A program made the translations under genes and the position numbers. The notes under the pieces are model-generated. The model was not told the origin of the DNA. It saw only the letters and a program-made list of their open reading frames with translations, and searched no databases. Positions 54,217-64,000 of a stretch of DNA of 64,000 nucleotides are shown piece by piece (the stretch's first letter is position 1; each line of letters starts with the position of its first letter). Location of the stretch: contig JAKSZP010012193.1 in the NCBI GenBank assembly GCA_022478985.1, positions 27,629 through 91,628 on the forward strand, read 5' to 3'. This stretch comes from Massospora cicadina. Its lineage: Eukaryota; Entomophthoromycota; Entomophthoromycetes; Entomophthorales; Entomophthoraceae.

Positions 54217-57200
54217 TAAATTAAATTTAAATTTAAATTTATTGTGAGGAAGTCCGACCATGGGATGGACACTTCCAAATTTGACCTGAGAGAGACAAAA
54301 CTTAGTAACAGGGAAGGCACCCCAGAGAAGCGATGCTATCTCTTGTTGCCAGAGGAAACGCCGCTTATGGGGAGGGGGAGGGAACGTGTGGAGGGGCTGT
54401 AGCCACAACTGAACACGTGTGGAGGAAGGGGTCTGATTTGATGAACCAGACTGGGAACCAGGAGGAGCCCAGCTGTCAGCGACGCGGTGGGAGGTATCCA
54501 AACATCCACGCTTGAAAGTGGTCCACCAAATGGGACCGGAATCTGTGGACAGCTTCTGGGAGGGTGGGGTTGGAGCCTGCGATGGCATCCAAGACAATCG
54601 TGTGGATAGTCCACATGGCGATTGCAACCACCAGAGCATGGAGGGAGGGTGGAAGGGGGGAGGCCATTTATAAATCAAACATATATCTTGACAGACTGAA
54701 GGGATGTGTTTGATCCTGGCCCAGCAGACGTTGAACTTCGCGCCATATCACTTTAGAGGTAGGACACTTTTCCAGGCGGTGGAACAGCGTTTCCATACTG
54801 GCCAAAAACGACGCAGGATGAGTGTAAAGCATTAGAGTGCTCAGCCGTATGGTACACCCACCTCAGGCAGCGCCACACATAGGAACATATTTGAGGCTGC
54901 AACAAAGGATGGTGTGCGTATTTCCAGATAGTTTTTTGGGTCTCAATGGAGTAAGGGTTGTCCATCATGTCCAGGTAGTCCACCCTGGATAGGACATGGG
55001 GCCATGTGGGGATCACGCCATCTTGGAAGGGTAGCCCCTGTACCTCTTGTGTGAACTGAGGAGAGGGGCGGCCTCTCTGGGCTGTGTGTCTGCTAATACA
55101 AATTCTCCACTCAGCGCTCCGCATGGAGAGGAGGATTCGTTTGTAGTGGGTTTTAGTCCCGTGAGGACCTGTGGCCGATGGGTGTGAAGCCAGGTGTTTC
55201 ATCAGGGAGTGAGGGTTCGATGGATTGTTGAGGCCCAAGGCGCAGGAGAAGTTGGAGCAGGCCGCGCGGGACCAGTGTTGGGAGGGGAGCGTAGGAGCGG
55301 TGACAGCCGCAATCCAGGTGCCCAGGATCTTGGCAGCATGGGCTTTGAAGTCAAGCAGGCCCATGCCACCATGATGATGAGGGCCAAACATGACCTCTAG
55401 CCATACTGGTGGTGGGCGTCCTGACCAAAGCCATCCTTGCAGCAGGGCATACAAGGATTTGAAAAAGCTTGGGGAGAAGGGGATGGCGAGAACTCCAAAC
55501 CAGTTTTTGAGAGGAGCATAGAGTTGGCTAAAACAACCCTGCCAGTAAGGGAAGTAGGGTGGGCTCTGAGGGAGGCGATGCGCTTCGTCACGTTGTCTAG
55601 AATATGACTCTCCATTACTGCTGATGAATACCCGCCTGCCTCCACCCACACGCCCAGATGGCATACTGGCCCTATGGTAGGGCGTGGCACGAAGGGGAGC
55701 ACCAGTGGGGCGGTGTGGGGTGAGCTTGGAAGGCGAGCACATGTGTGAGCAGATGGGCTGGGCTGGGCACTGGTTGTTGGGGCCCAGCAGGTTTGATACC
55801 GACCAAGGAGGATGATTTCGGTTTTGGAAGCGTTCAGTGCAGCATTACTTACCCAGGAATACTCCTTGATGAGAGCTTTAAGTGCACGTGCATCTTTATT
55901 ATTAGACACCTCAACCACACAGTCGTCTGCAAACGCCATCATCTTGACTGGGGCTTGGCCTGGCACATGGACCCCAGTGAGTTGGGCATTCACGTTTTGA
56001 AGTAGAGGGTCAAGGCTGAAGTTGTATAAGAGTGGGCTAAGGGGGTCCCCTTGTCGCAAGCCCCTTTGAGGGCGGACTACTTCCGTTAGGAAGCCAGGGC
56101 CACGTACTGCCATTGTTGCAGATTCCATGAGCAGCATCACCCAGTTGATGAAGCGAGGGGGTAAGCGGAATTGATGGAGGCAGGCCCTGAGGTATTCCCA
56201 GTTTACTCTATCATAGGCCTTCTGTTGGTCCAAGAATACAAGTGCCCCAGAGGCTGTGGACTGGCATGCGTTAGCCACAAAATGCACGTTGTCCTAAATC
56301 AACCTTCTGGGTATGAAACCGAATTGTTCTGGGGAGATTTTGGCAGATGCTACAATCCCTAAACGGTTAGCCATAATTTTTGTTAAAATTTTTGTATCCG
56401 TGTTAGTTAAAGAAATGGGGCACCAGTTGGCTAAGTCTAGCTTGTCCCCTTTCTTGAAGAGTGTGACGGTGAAGGCCTCTTATCCTCCTGGTAGGAGGCG
56501 CGTTTCCAGAAGGCTCTGGTTAAGTAAGGCAAGAAGTAGTGGGGATATATATTGAAGTACATTTTATAGAATTCATATGGAATGCCATCTGGGCCTGGGC
56601 ATTTCCAGTTTGGTGCACCGCGGATGGCTGTCCATAATTCGTTCAGAGCAATCAAATTCATTATTTCAAGTATTGGGAAACGGTGCAGATGTGGGTTTGG
56701 TCATGAAATTCCACCACTTCAGCCAGCTGAATTGGATCAGATTGGTATAACTTGGAGTATTACTTTTGTGTTTTGATTGCCACTTCAGCTGGCATATCCG
56801 CGATGGAATCATCCAATCTTCGCACCTGTGTGCAGGCCACGCTCTGGCATGGTGCGAAAAAATTTTACAAAATATGCGGTGCACTTGTTGCCTTCTGTAA
56901 TGTGTTTGGCCCTGTACTGAACACAAACCCTATGTTTCTGTTGCCTTTCAAGCGCGTTGAGGTGGGCGGCTGCCTCTGCCCACTTCCAGCCCCATGCAGG
57001 GCTGTATCCTGTGGCTGGGATGTTGGACTCCAGGTGTGCCAACTCTGCCAGAGCGCGCAAGATGATGGCTGATGTGGCTCATGAGTGTCGGGAGGAGAGG
57101 TGGCAAGAGTGGCGGATGGTATCCTCTTTGAAGGCTGCCCATGTGGAGATGGGGTCTGCGCAAAACGGTGTAACAAACTCTTTTGCCAAAGTTGCTGATT

Positions 57201-57967
57201 CCATCCAAGTGGAAAATCTTGACGATGCAAGTTTGGGAGGGCGGAGTTTGCACCAATGTGGGGCCTTAGCCACTGTGACAGGTAGGTGGTAGGTTATTGA
57301 GATCAGCTGGTAGTCAGAGAATTCAATTTTCTGTTGTTTTGAGGTGGTAAATGTGGGGTTGGAATTTTGCCAGCGTAAGGATAAGGTCTATGCGGGTCAT
57401 GGACCTTAATTGGCCATTGTGAACGTGGGGTCATGTCATGTTTTTGAGCAGCGGGGCTTGCCACAGCAGCACATTTATTAACCCAAGGGTGGCCTTTAGA
57501 ACGCAAAGTTCTACATGACCCTGGGGGGTGTGGGAGGAGGAAGGCCAACGGTCCGTTGGTGTGTTTAGCCAACAGTTCATATTGCTGACTACAAAAGGGT
57601 CTAGGGGTAATGGGAGGGATTTGACCAATGAGAAAAATTCCCGCCATTCTTGTGCAAAGGTTGGGGCGTAGATGTTGATGATAGCATGTGCCACGTCGGC
57701 CTATGAGAAAGTGACAATGAGTACTTGGCCATTAAGGAAGAATTCCAATGATAAAAATTTGAAAAAATTGTTTTTCTGAACTAGCACCCCACAGTGCTCT
57801 GACCAAAAGGATAGGGAAGGGAGGAGCATGGTTTTCCAAGCATCCTTAGAACCTTGCGGACAGTGGGACTCCTGGATGGCCAGGATATTTATGGGTAAAT
57901 TTTTTTGTAAAAAACTCAGTTTCCTAGCCCAGGACAGCGAGGCCTTGAGTCCAGCAATATTCAACAT
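54217..57967 (-). pseudogene. LINE C ORF2 (endonuclease and RT)
   Basis: ATG at 57967 (MLNIAGLKASLSWARKLSFL). Endonuclease: LAIQESHC and NIYAPT are kept, but GDMN of copy B reads SNMN here, losing the catalytic Asp, and a TAG stands where B has FSW. RT: LDQQKAYDRVNWEYL, RQGDPLSPLLYN, then FADD in MMAFADDCVV, the canonical form. The segment 55397-56287 is open for 296 codons. The C-terminus runs to the tail as GSVHPMVGLPHNKF without an intervening stop. Frame changes near 55490 and 54750 break it. Confidence 0.85.
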
Positions 57968-57989
57968 CCCTAAGTGAAGGTTTCCCCCA

Positions 57990-59410
57990 TCACACCTTAG
58001 GTGCAAGGGGGTGGGCACCTGGGCCCACTAGCCTCCTCTAGATCCCCACAGTCCTTCATGGCAGCACGGGTGTTTGCAGCAACGCTATTGGTGGTTTTTT
58101 GATTTTAGCAGAAAGGTTCACATTGGCTTTTGCCTTTGCTTTTTGTTTCCCCGACGTCAAATGAATTTTTTGCGGTGCAGATGAGTTTGGTGCACCATCA
58201 AGCGGGTTGAAAAAAAAATTTCAGGTAGGTTGGAAACCAAGTTGGTTTCAACCGGAGCTTGGTTGCAAAGATCAGGTGAAATCAAGTCATCCATTGGATC
58301 CTCATATTGGGTGGCCCAATCGGCATAGGCTTCCCAATCTGATTGGTTGATGGATTCCCAAGTTGCTTCCACTGTGAAGGTTTTGATGTCCTCCTGGCGT
58401 TGGGAGTGTGGGATAGCAGTGGTGACTTTGGCCACTTCCTTGGCCGCGGCCCTATGGGCCTGCTTGGCCTTTTTCCCCTCTTGCAGGGAAATAGGTTTTA
58501 CCAGTAGATAGCAGCCTTGTGCTCCCCATGGGAAAGCCTCTTTGGTGCTTGCAGTTGGCTCATAATGCGCCTCTCCACTGGCCATGGCCGCTGAGGGGTG
58601 CTGTTAGAATGTGATGCCCTCCTTGGTGGGGCATGCATGTGCCTTATGGCTGAACGCATCACAGTGGGTGCAGATGGGGGGTGCGCTGTCTATAGTTACC
58701 TGGAAAGGGTGGGTGGTATGCCCTTCAATATTGATATATGTGGAGTGCGGGATCTAAGTTAGGTCATTCATGATCTCCTCAGTTGGGGTCAGAACTGCAA
58801 TGGCTTTGCCGGTGCACAGGTGTGGCATCAGCATAAAGCATTGCATCTCAAAAGATTGTATTTTGCTGTAAACGGTGAGACCATCTTTCAGGTGTTGCTC
58901 CAAAATGGCACGTTTTACTGTAGTAGGCAAAAAGTCAAATGTGAGGAAAATTTGGTTGGATTTTGTCCATCTGGTGCGTTTGGTTTTGATGACCCGTTGC
59001 CCTTCAGGGAGGTCAATCACTATGCGCACTGCAGCAGCTTTGTCTGCTGCCTCCTTGTTTTTGAAATTGAGGTCCAGCCAACTGTGTGACATGGAGTGAG
59101 GTGCGACGTACACCGCGGTCAGGAAAAAAGTGTGCACATCCCCACAAAATTTTTCCCATAGAGCTGTTTGTTGGATGTCCAGAAACACACGGACTCTGTA
59201 TTCCACTGATGAGAGTGGTTGGGAGTGCAGCGTGTTGATGTACTGATTGAATCGCGCTTGCCAAGCAAGGATTTCTAGGAAAATAGTGACCACCGGTTTT
59301 TTTAAATTTTTTTCTATTCCGTCAGTTTCTTTGGGGCGTTTTCAAATGTTTGAGGCCGCGGGCCTACCACCTGCTCCTCTTACCTTACTTGCCCAACTGC
59401 TCCCTGACAT
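57990..59410 (-). pseudogene. LINE C ORF1 with intact CCHC knuckle
   Basis: ATG at 59410 (MSGSSWASKVRGAGGRPAA), TGA at 59344-59342 (codon 23), then open through 58754 with SWLDLNFKNKEAADKAAA and TFDFLPTTVKRAILEQHLKD. After one frame break the knuckle near 58640-58690 reads CTHCDAFSHKAHAC (C-x2-C-x4-H-x4-C), all ligands present. The Lys/Ala-rich tail follows to about 58000. The shared TGA is the notable feature. Confidence 0.8.
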
Positions 59411-59508
59411 GGGCGCAGACTAATCTCCTCTGTGAGATTATCTGACTAGAATCAGACTTATATTGATTAAGTTGTAAAAGTGATTGCAATGAGAGAGAAA
59501 AGTTTTGC

Positions 59509-59521
59509 AGTCAAAAAAGTT
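59509..59521. repeat. Target-site duplication, right, LINE C
   Basis: AGTCAAAAAAGTT, perfect copy of 54204-54216. Confidence 0.85.
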
Positions 59522-60682
59522 GCCACATTTTATTTTATGTAATTATTTTTAATTTTTGTAGATTTAAACCATTTAAGAAATTTATACTGGTGACATTGTG
59601 GGCTTACAATACTGATGACTTATTAAATTATCCTATAAAAATAACTTTCCTCAACATGTTTTTAAGTCAGTCTATCAGTTGATTACCACTATGAAAATAA
59701 TAGTCTAACTAGTAAACGCTTGACATAAATCATTTTAAATACTTTATTTATTTAGTCTTTGGTGCTTATGATGAGAGAGATGATGCCAAAAATACAGACT
59801 AATAGAACTTTGTACAACTTAGCTACCTTATAGTGGCTCTTCAAGTGCTCCTTTGTTTTTTTGAAGGCAAATGTCCTAGTTTCCTTCCCTGACTTAGACG
59901 ATGTTTTACCTGATTGCACAGCACATGGGATAAAGTAGATCTCCTCTGGTTAACCTACAGGTGAGTAGAGGCCAGTAAGAGCTTCTCGCTCATTGGAACT
60001 TGAATTGATTTTGGACAGGACTTGTTATTATCTGAATTCCAAATGGTGTCTCTGTTCTTGGAGATAAAATCTAAAGGGTTTGAGGCAACTCTCCTTTGAA
60101 AGATAGTATAATTTTTGGTAGAATTTAAGGTTCTGAAAACTGATTGTTAAAAACTTGGTAATGAGTAGTGACAGATGTTTTTGATTAAATGGAAATGTTT
60201 AAAATGTAATTGCCTAATAGGAATTCCAGAAGCCAATAGGCTTTTGGTTCCTCTTATGGCAGCTAAAATCCATGGATATCATCATCTAAAGACCTATAAA
60301 GCTTCTTTCTCTCTTAATGCTATAAAGCCATACAGGTGATCATAATTCAAATTATCAAGTAAGGAGGTTATTTCTTGATGCACTGACATTACTTTGGTCT
60401 ATAAACCTGAGTTTTAAACTTAGAAAATCTTCTGTGATGATATTTTTACAACAATATTGTAAGAAATTTTAACCCCAAAATTGAAGCTCCAATTTATATA
60501 TCCTTACTTCAGTTCCTTTTTTAACATGTGTATACAACTTTTCACCCTCGTTCAGATGGCCATGGTAAAATTCATTAAAACTTTTTAGAAGGTTTTTAGA
60601 TATTATTCCAATTTGTCAGATATTTGCCTCCCAGGTTTCAGAATAAGAACGTTGTGGGTAAAACTTGGCCAAATAGAGGAAA
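59522..60682. other. AT-rich spacer, no gene seen
   Basis: No supported feature. Confidence 0.45.
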
Positions 60683-61364
60683 TGTCAGACATTTATGAAT
60701 CCACAACAATGAGGAAATTCTTTTAATAATAATAACGATTTATTCAGCCAAAATACCCTGGCCAATTCTCAGTGAAACCCCACAAATCAGGTTAACATGA
60801 TTTTAAATCTCTATGGGCAACTAAATCAATAGCCAGCAGTTGGACTACTCTGACCATGAAGTGGACCATGAGGCATCCCTTGGATGATACTCCCCCAGCC
60901 ATGCCCAGATCCATTCAAGCACCTACGTGGGGCCCACCCCTTTATAGGCGTGGCGGGGGTCCCCCAAGGCGAAATAATTTTATCAAATGTGGATTGGCTA
61001 AAATTCAATAAATCACTACCCCATGGGTACGTTTTAGCTAATTAGAATCTCCCATTTATCGCTCCTCTTAAGTGAAGCGAGTTTTTTGACAACTGCTTCA
61101 ATAAGCTCAAATACAATTTCCCTAATTTGAAATCCCCCAAGCTATCTGAATGTTGAGCCTCAATGCTTTATATATTATAAATTTATTATATATATTCTAT
61201 CTTTTACCCCTGCGTGGCACCTAATAAACACTATAAATTAAACCTTTAAGTAGTTTCCAGTTTTTTGTTATTTTCCTATCAGCAGTAAGAAAAGCCCCTA
61301 ATTTACATTGTTGGATCCAAGGCAGAAAGCACCAGCAAGCCTATTTCCACGCCAAAATCCAACA
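60683..61364 (+). repeat. Gypsy 4 5' LTR (left end uncertain)
   Basis: The right end CCAACA is fixed by the primer site. TGTCAGACATTTATG at 60683 is a candidate start. CTTTATAGG near 60942 and TTTATATATTATAAA near 61165 are possible TATA elements. Confidence 0.45.
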
Positions 61365-61366
61365 AG

Positions 61367-61383
61367 TGGTGCTCACTACAGGG
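61367..61383 (+). other. Gypsy 4 primer-binding site
   Basis: TGGTGCTCACTACAGGG, two bases after the LTR. Confidence 0.85.
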
Positions 61384-61389
61384 GGAACC

Positions 61390-62748
61390 TGTACACCACA
61401 AAAAATGATGAAAAAAACCCTCAGCTAGCTTCCATTGAACTTTAGCTAGCTAGTGCTTTGTCTCACCTTAAACAGCTTGAGCAGCACTAGCTACAATTCC
61501 TTGTTATTTGAAAACCCCCTCTGCGAGACAAGTTTATACCTGGTGAGGGCAGTATTGCCTCCTTCCTTTATGTATATGAATCTGCGATGGAAGAAGCAAC
61601 TGACCGGCAAAAAATCCAGCACATTCTTCCTTGCTTAAGCTTCATAGTTTAAGAAAGAATGGTCCCAACATGTTCAACCTCGGTACTTAGGCAGAGGTTA
61701 AGCAAGCGCTGTTAGATGAATTTGGTTCTAAACAAAGTTTGCAGCGACAAAAACAGGCCTTTATATGCCTTAGTTTAAAAGAGGGAGAATTGAACTCCTC
61801 TTTTGTTGAGCGCTTCTATAATAAATCTCAACCTTTGTTGCTTGCCCAAATGCTCCCTCTCAATGATGCAATTGCGGCTATCTTGACTGGCTTGGCATCT
61901 CATCCCTCCTTGGCTATGCACCTCTCTTCTGTAATGTGCACCTTCAGAACTTTTGATATAAAGGAGGCTTTATTAGCGGTTGCAGATATCTATGAGCCTG
62001 ACCCTACACAGGGAGTTATGAGCCAAGAATCTACGCTAACCAATTTAGCCTCTACTATGGATGTTTCCCTCTGGAAACCTACTTCTGCGGAGTTGCCATT
62101 AGAAATACTTCCTCTTCTCATAAAGGTAGTCAGATGATAATGGCTGTGATAAAACAGTGCTCCCCGTCATCTTCAGTTCAAAACACTCAATTATTGAAGT
62201 CAATTGTACCTTTGCCTTACCCATCGTCTTCTTCAGAGCAGCCATCCCAGGTAGTTTTAAAGCATGATCTTCAGTATAAACCGCTTTCTTGGGTTTCAAT
62301 CACTCCCACTAACAATGGGTTAGATGACCAGGTAAAAAAAATGCTAAACCGCCTGTTTTGCAGAAGCACTCAGCCAAGAACAACCCAAAGCTGTTAAGGT
62401 AAAGTATCCCCTTCCACGGCGTTACCCCCTTTAACTTCAACTTCTCATTAAGCTAACTCTAGTCTGAAAATTGTCTCCATAAGGCAGCCCAAAACTCCTG
62501 CTTTGAAGGTCGAAACTCAAGCTGTGACAATTCCAACCTCTTCCTTCAAGAGTAATAGGGTAGATGAGCAACCCCAGAATTTATCATCTCATAAGGGAAG
62601 TCCTGAAACTACCCCACTTTCAATGGGCTCCTTTACCTGCATTGATAACCCTTCTGATGACGAGTCTGAAGGGGGTGATGAAGATGTTGGTAATTATGCT
62701 TTAGGAGCCCCAGGTGAAGTAAAGGTATCTGATCAATTAAACCCATAG
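61390..62748 (+). pseudogene. Gypsy 4 gag
   Basis: The stretch 61739-62137 has the pattern of a retrotransposon gag (capsid) domain: SLKEGELNSSFVERFYNKSQ and PLNDAIAAILTGLASHPSL. After a frame change, 62134-62748 is a Ser/Pro/Thr-rich linker with an acidic stretch (DNPSDDESEGGDEDVG). No zinc knuckle was found. The start is unclear: the first ATGs after the primer site stop quickly. Confidence 0.65.
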
Positions 62749-62793
62749 AGAGTAAATTGGGCTAAGATCCCACGTCAAACTTATCTTTGGAAA

Positions 62794-63599
62794 GTGATAA
62801 GGGGTCTCAAGATTATTGACACTGCCAGTGATGCGGACCAGCTCATTGCTACATTTCTCCAATCTACACAGTGTGTGAAAACCCTGAAGACTATCCAGGA
62901 GAAATACCTTGAAACTGCCAAACGACTTGCCTCCACCTTCCATCTAAAAGAGGTCCTCGCTTTTCCCCCCACCTTGAGTGGTACTTTAACTAAAGTGGAG
63001 GTCGTTGTTAATGGAGTATGGGTTAAACCTATCCTTGACACTGGTTCCCCAGTAAACGTTGTGTCAACCAATAACATTAAGAAAATTAAGCTGGCCCCTG
63101 ACTTAAACTACACTCAAGAGTTTGGAACTGCGGGTCCAAACACCTGCGCCATTGGAGCTTACTCTTCTCTGCCCATTCGTTTTTAAAGCTTCTCTTATCA
63201 GCTCCAGAAGTGGCTTTTATCAATAACGCCTACGATTTACTAATTGGAACCCAATTTATGCTCTACAATGAAGGTGTTATTAATTTGAATCAGAGCTATC
63301 TCTCCCTGCTTAACTATGAGGTTCCTCTGATTCTGTCTAATGATGAGCTCAATAAAAAGGATTCTGTTTGCACAGTTGAGTATCCCTCCACCGCTTTATC
63401 CCTGCATTACACCACGGCAGACAGGCATACAAAAATTTTGCCTTCATTGTGGACGCCCTGGAGAGTATCCCTTTCTATGCTTCTGGAGAGGTGGTCATTA
63501 AGGCTGGGAAACAAAGGGTGGTTGACACGAAGATTACCATTCAAATCCCACACAACTGCCTACTGCACCTCATTAGCATTGATGGAGTTAGTCCTTTAG
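62794..63599 (+). pseudogene. Gypsy 4 aspartic protease
   Basis: WVKPILDTGSPVNVVSTNNI near 63020-63080 keeps the DTG triad. FGTAGPNTCAIGAYSSLPI follows, then a stop and, in another frame, YDLLIGTQFMLYNEGVINLN (about 63230-63290). A further frame change near 63440 leads into VDALESIPFYASGEVVIKAG. The enzyme would process the polyprotein. Breaks suggest inactivity. Confidence 0.75.
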
Positions 63600-64000
63600 A
63601 AACTAGAGTTTTCCAGGCGTGTTAGACCCCACCCATCATTGGCTATGAACCTTCTGCTAGGGAATCTAACCAAGAAAATATGGTGGTAGAAAAGCATCAG
63701 GAGATTGGAAGAGGCCCGCTGATTCTCATTGAGGAAATCAAGCAAGTCCAATGTATTGGGTCTATGGCTGATATGGGTTTACTGGCTGACCAATCATTAT
63801 GTACTTTGCCTACTGTTCATGTCTTTGATGAACTAACCCCTGCTGAGCTGGATAAAGTTCACACCCTACTCAAGGCCTACAGCGACATTTTCTCCAAATA
63901 TGACAATGACTATGGGCACATAAAGGGGTGGATGCATACTTTTGATGTTGGGGACACTAAACCCATTTTCTCTAAGCCCTATTATCAATCAAAAGTTGAG
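63600..64000 (+). pseudogene. Gypsy 4 reverse transcriptase, N-terminal start only
   Basis: LLKAYSDIFSKYDNDYGHIK then HTFDVGDTKPIFSKPYYQS (about 63865-63995) is the typical entry to a gypsy RT, including the DYG and GDTKPI-type blocks. A stop near 63625 precedes it. The catalytic part is beyond the window. Confidence 0.75.

Larger units (their letters stand above)
54217..59508 (-). mobile_element. LINE copy C, full length
   Basis: A 5292-bp minus-strand element closely similar to copy B along its length, with a perfect 13-bp target duplication. The 3' tail is a short run of AAATTT units (about 54217-54242). ORF1 is the best-preserved copy for the N-terminal region. ORF2 has an altered endonuclease site. 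Coding parts are GC-richer than the flanks. Confidence 0.9.
60683..64000 (+). mobile_element. Gypsy element 4, 5' part, cut by window end
   Basis: LTR end, primer site, gag, protease and RT start on the plus strand, in a lineage distinct from gypsy 1-3 in gag but with the same primer site. The 5' end is a guess, because the second LTR lies outside the window. Genes carry frame changes, though protease is well kept. Confidence 0.75.

Noticed and set aside
54333..56362. Plus-strand open frames over LINE C
   Set aside because: They are antisense shadows of the minus-strand ORF2, whose RT motifs explain the open reading.
1..64000. Bacterial-type features: operons, ribosome-binding sites, CRISPR arrays, insertion sequences
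   Set aside because: None seen. Element types, AT-rich spacer and lack of compact coding are eukaryotic.

Overview
This 64 kb window looks like transposon-dense eukaryotic DNA. It holds no recognisable host gene, rRNA, tRNA, operon or CRISPR array. Almost all coding signal is decayed retrotransposon sequence, in AT-rich spacer. LTR retrotransposons of Ty3/gypsy type, APE-type LINEs with a CCHC ORF1, a Pol III SINE-like unit and miniature LTR elements occur together. That fits a large repeat-rich genome; a fungus is plausible, but the sequence does not fix the taxon.

Layout. 75-359 is a run of stem-loops. 3527-17050 is LINE copy A (minus strand, 11-bp target-site duplication, TSD). It is split by gypsy element 1 (5642-13022, plus) and by an unclassified insertion of about 0.9 kb (15711-16603). 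Removing both leaves about 5.24 kb, matching the other LINE copies. 18753-19939 is a candidate miniature LTR element. 21241-23137 is a 1.9 kb ORF1-only element whose two ends resemble the LINE ends, flanked by a 16-bp TSD with one mismatch. 23932-26144 is a miniature LTR element (minus) with LTRs of about 1 kb and a 175-bp interior.

29265-50331 is gypsy element 3 (minus, perfect GGATC TSD). Its left LTR has been hit twice: by full-length LINE copy B (29653-34925, plus, perfect 16-bp TSD) and by gypsy element 2 (35613-42937, plus). A SINE-like unit (43693-44030) also lies inside it. 50577-52262 has an unrecognised minus-strand coding-like stretch. 54217-59508 is full-length LINE copy C (minus, perfect 13-bp TSD). 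From about 60683 a fourth gypsy element runs off the right edge, in the start of its reverse transcriptase.

How the parts relate. Gypsy 1-4 and the miniature element at 23932 share a primer-binding site of the type TGGTGCTCACTACA, so they likely use one tRNA primer. The ORF1-only element carries the last codons of LINE ORF2 as its 3' tail, so it was probably mobilised by the LINE. The nesting gives an order of events: LINE A before gypsy 1, and gypsy 3 before LINE B and gypsy 2. Every element seen has stops, frameshifts or catalytic-site changes, so none looks autonomous now. All coordinates come from reading by eye; element ends backed by TSDs are good to a few bases, while domain edges are approximate.
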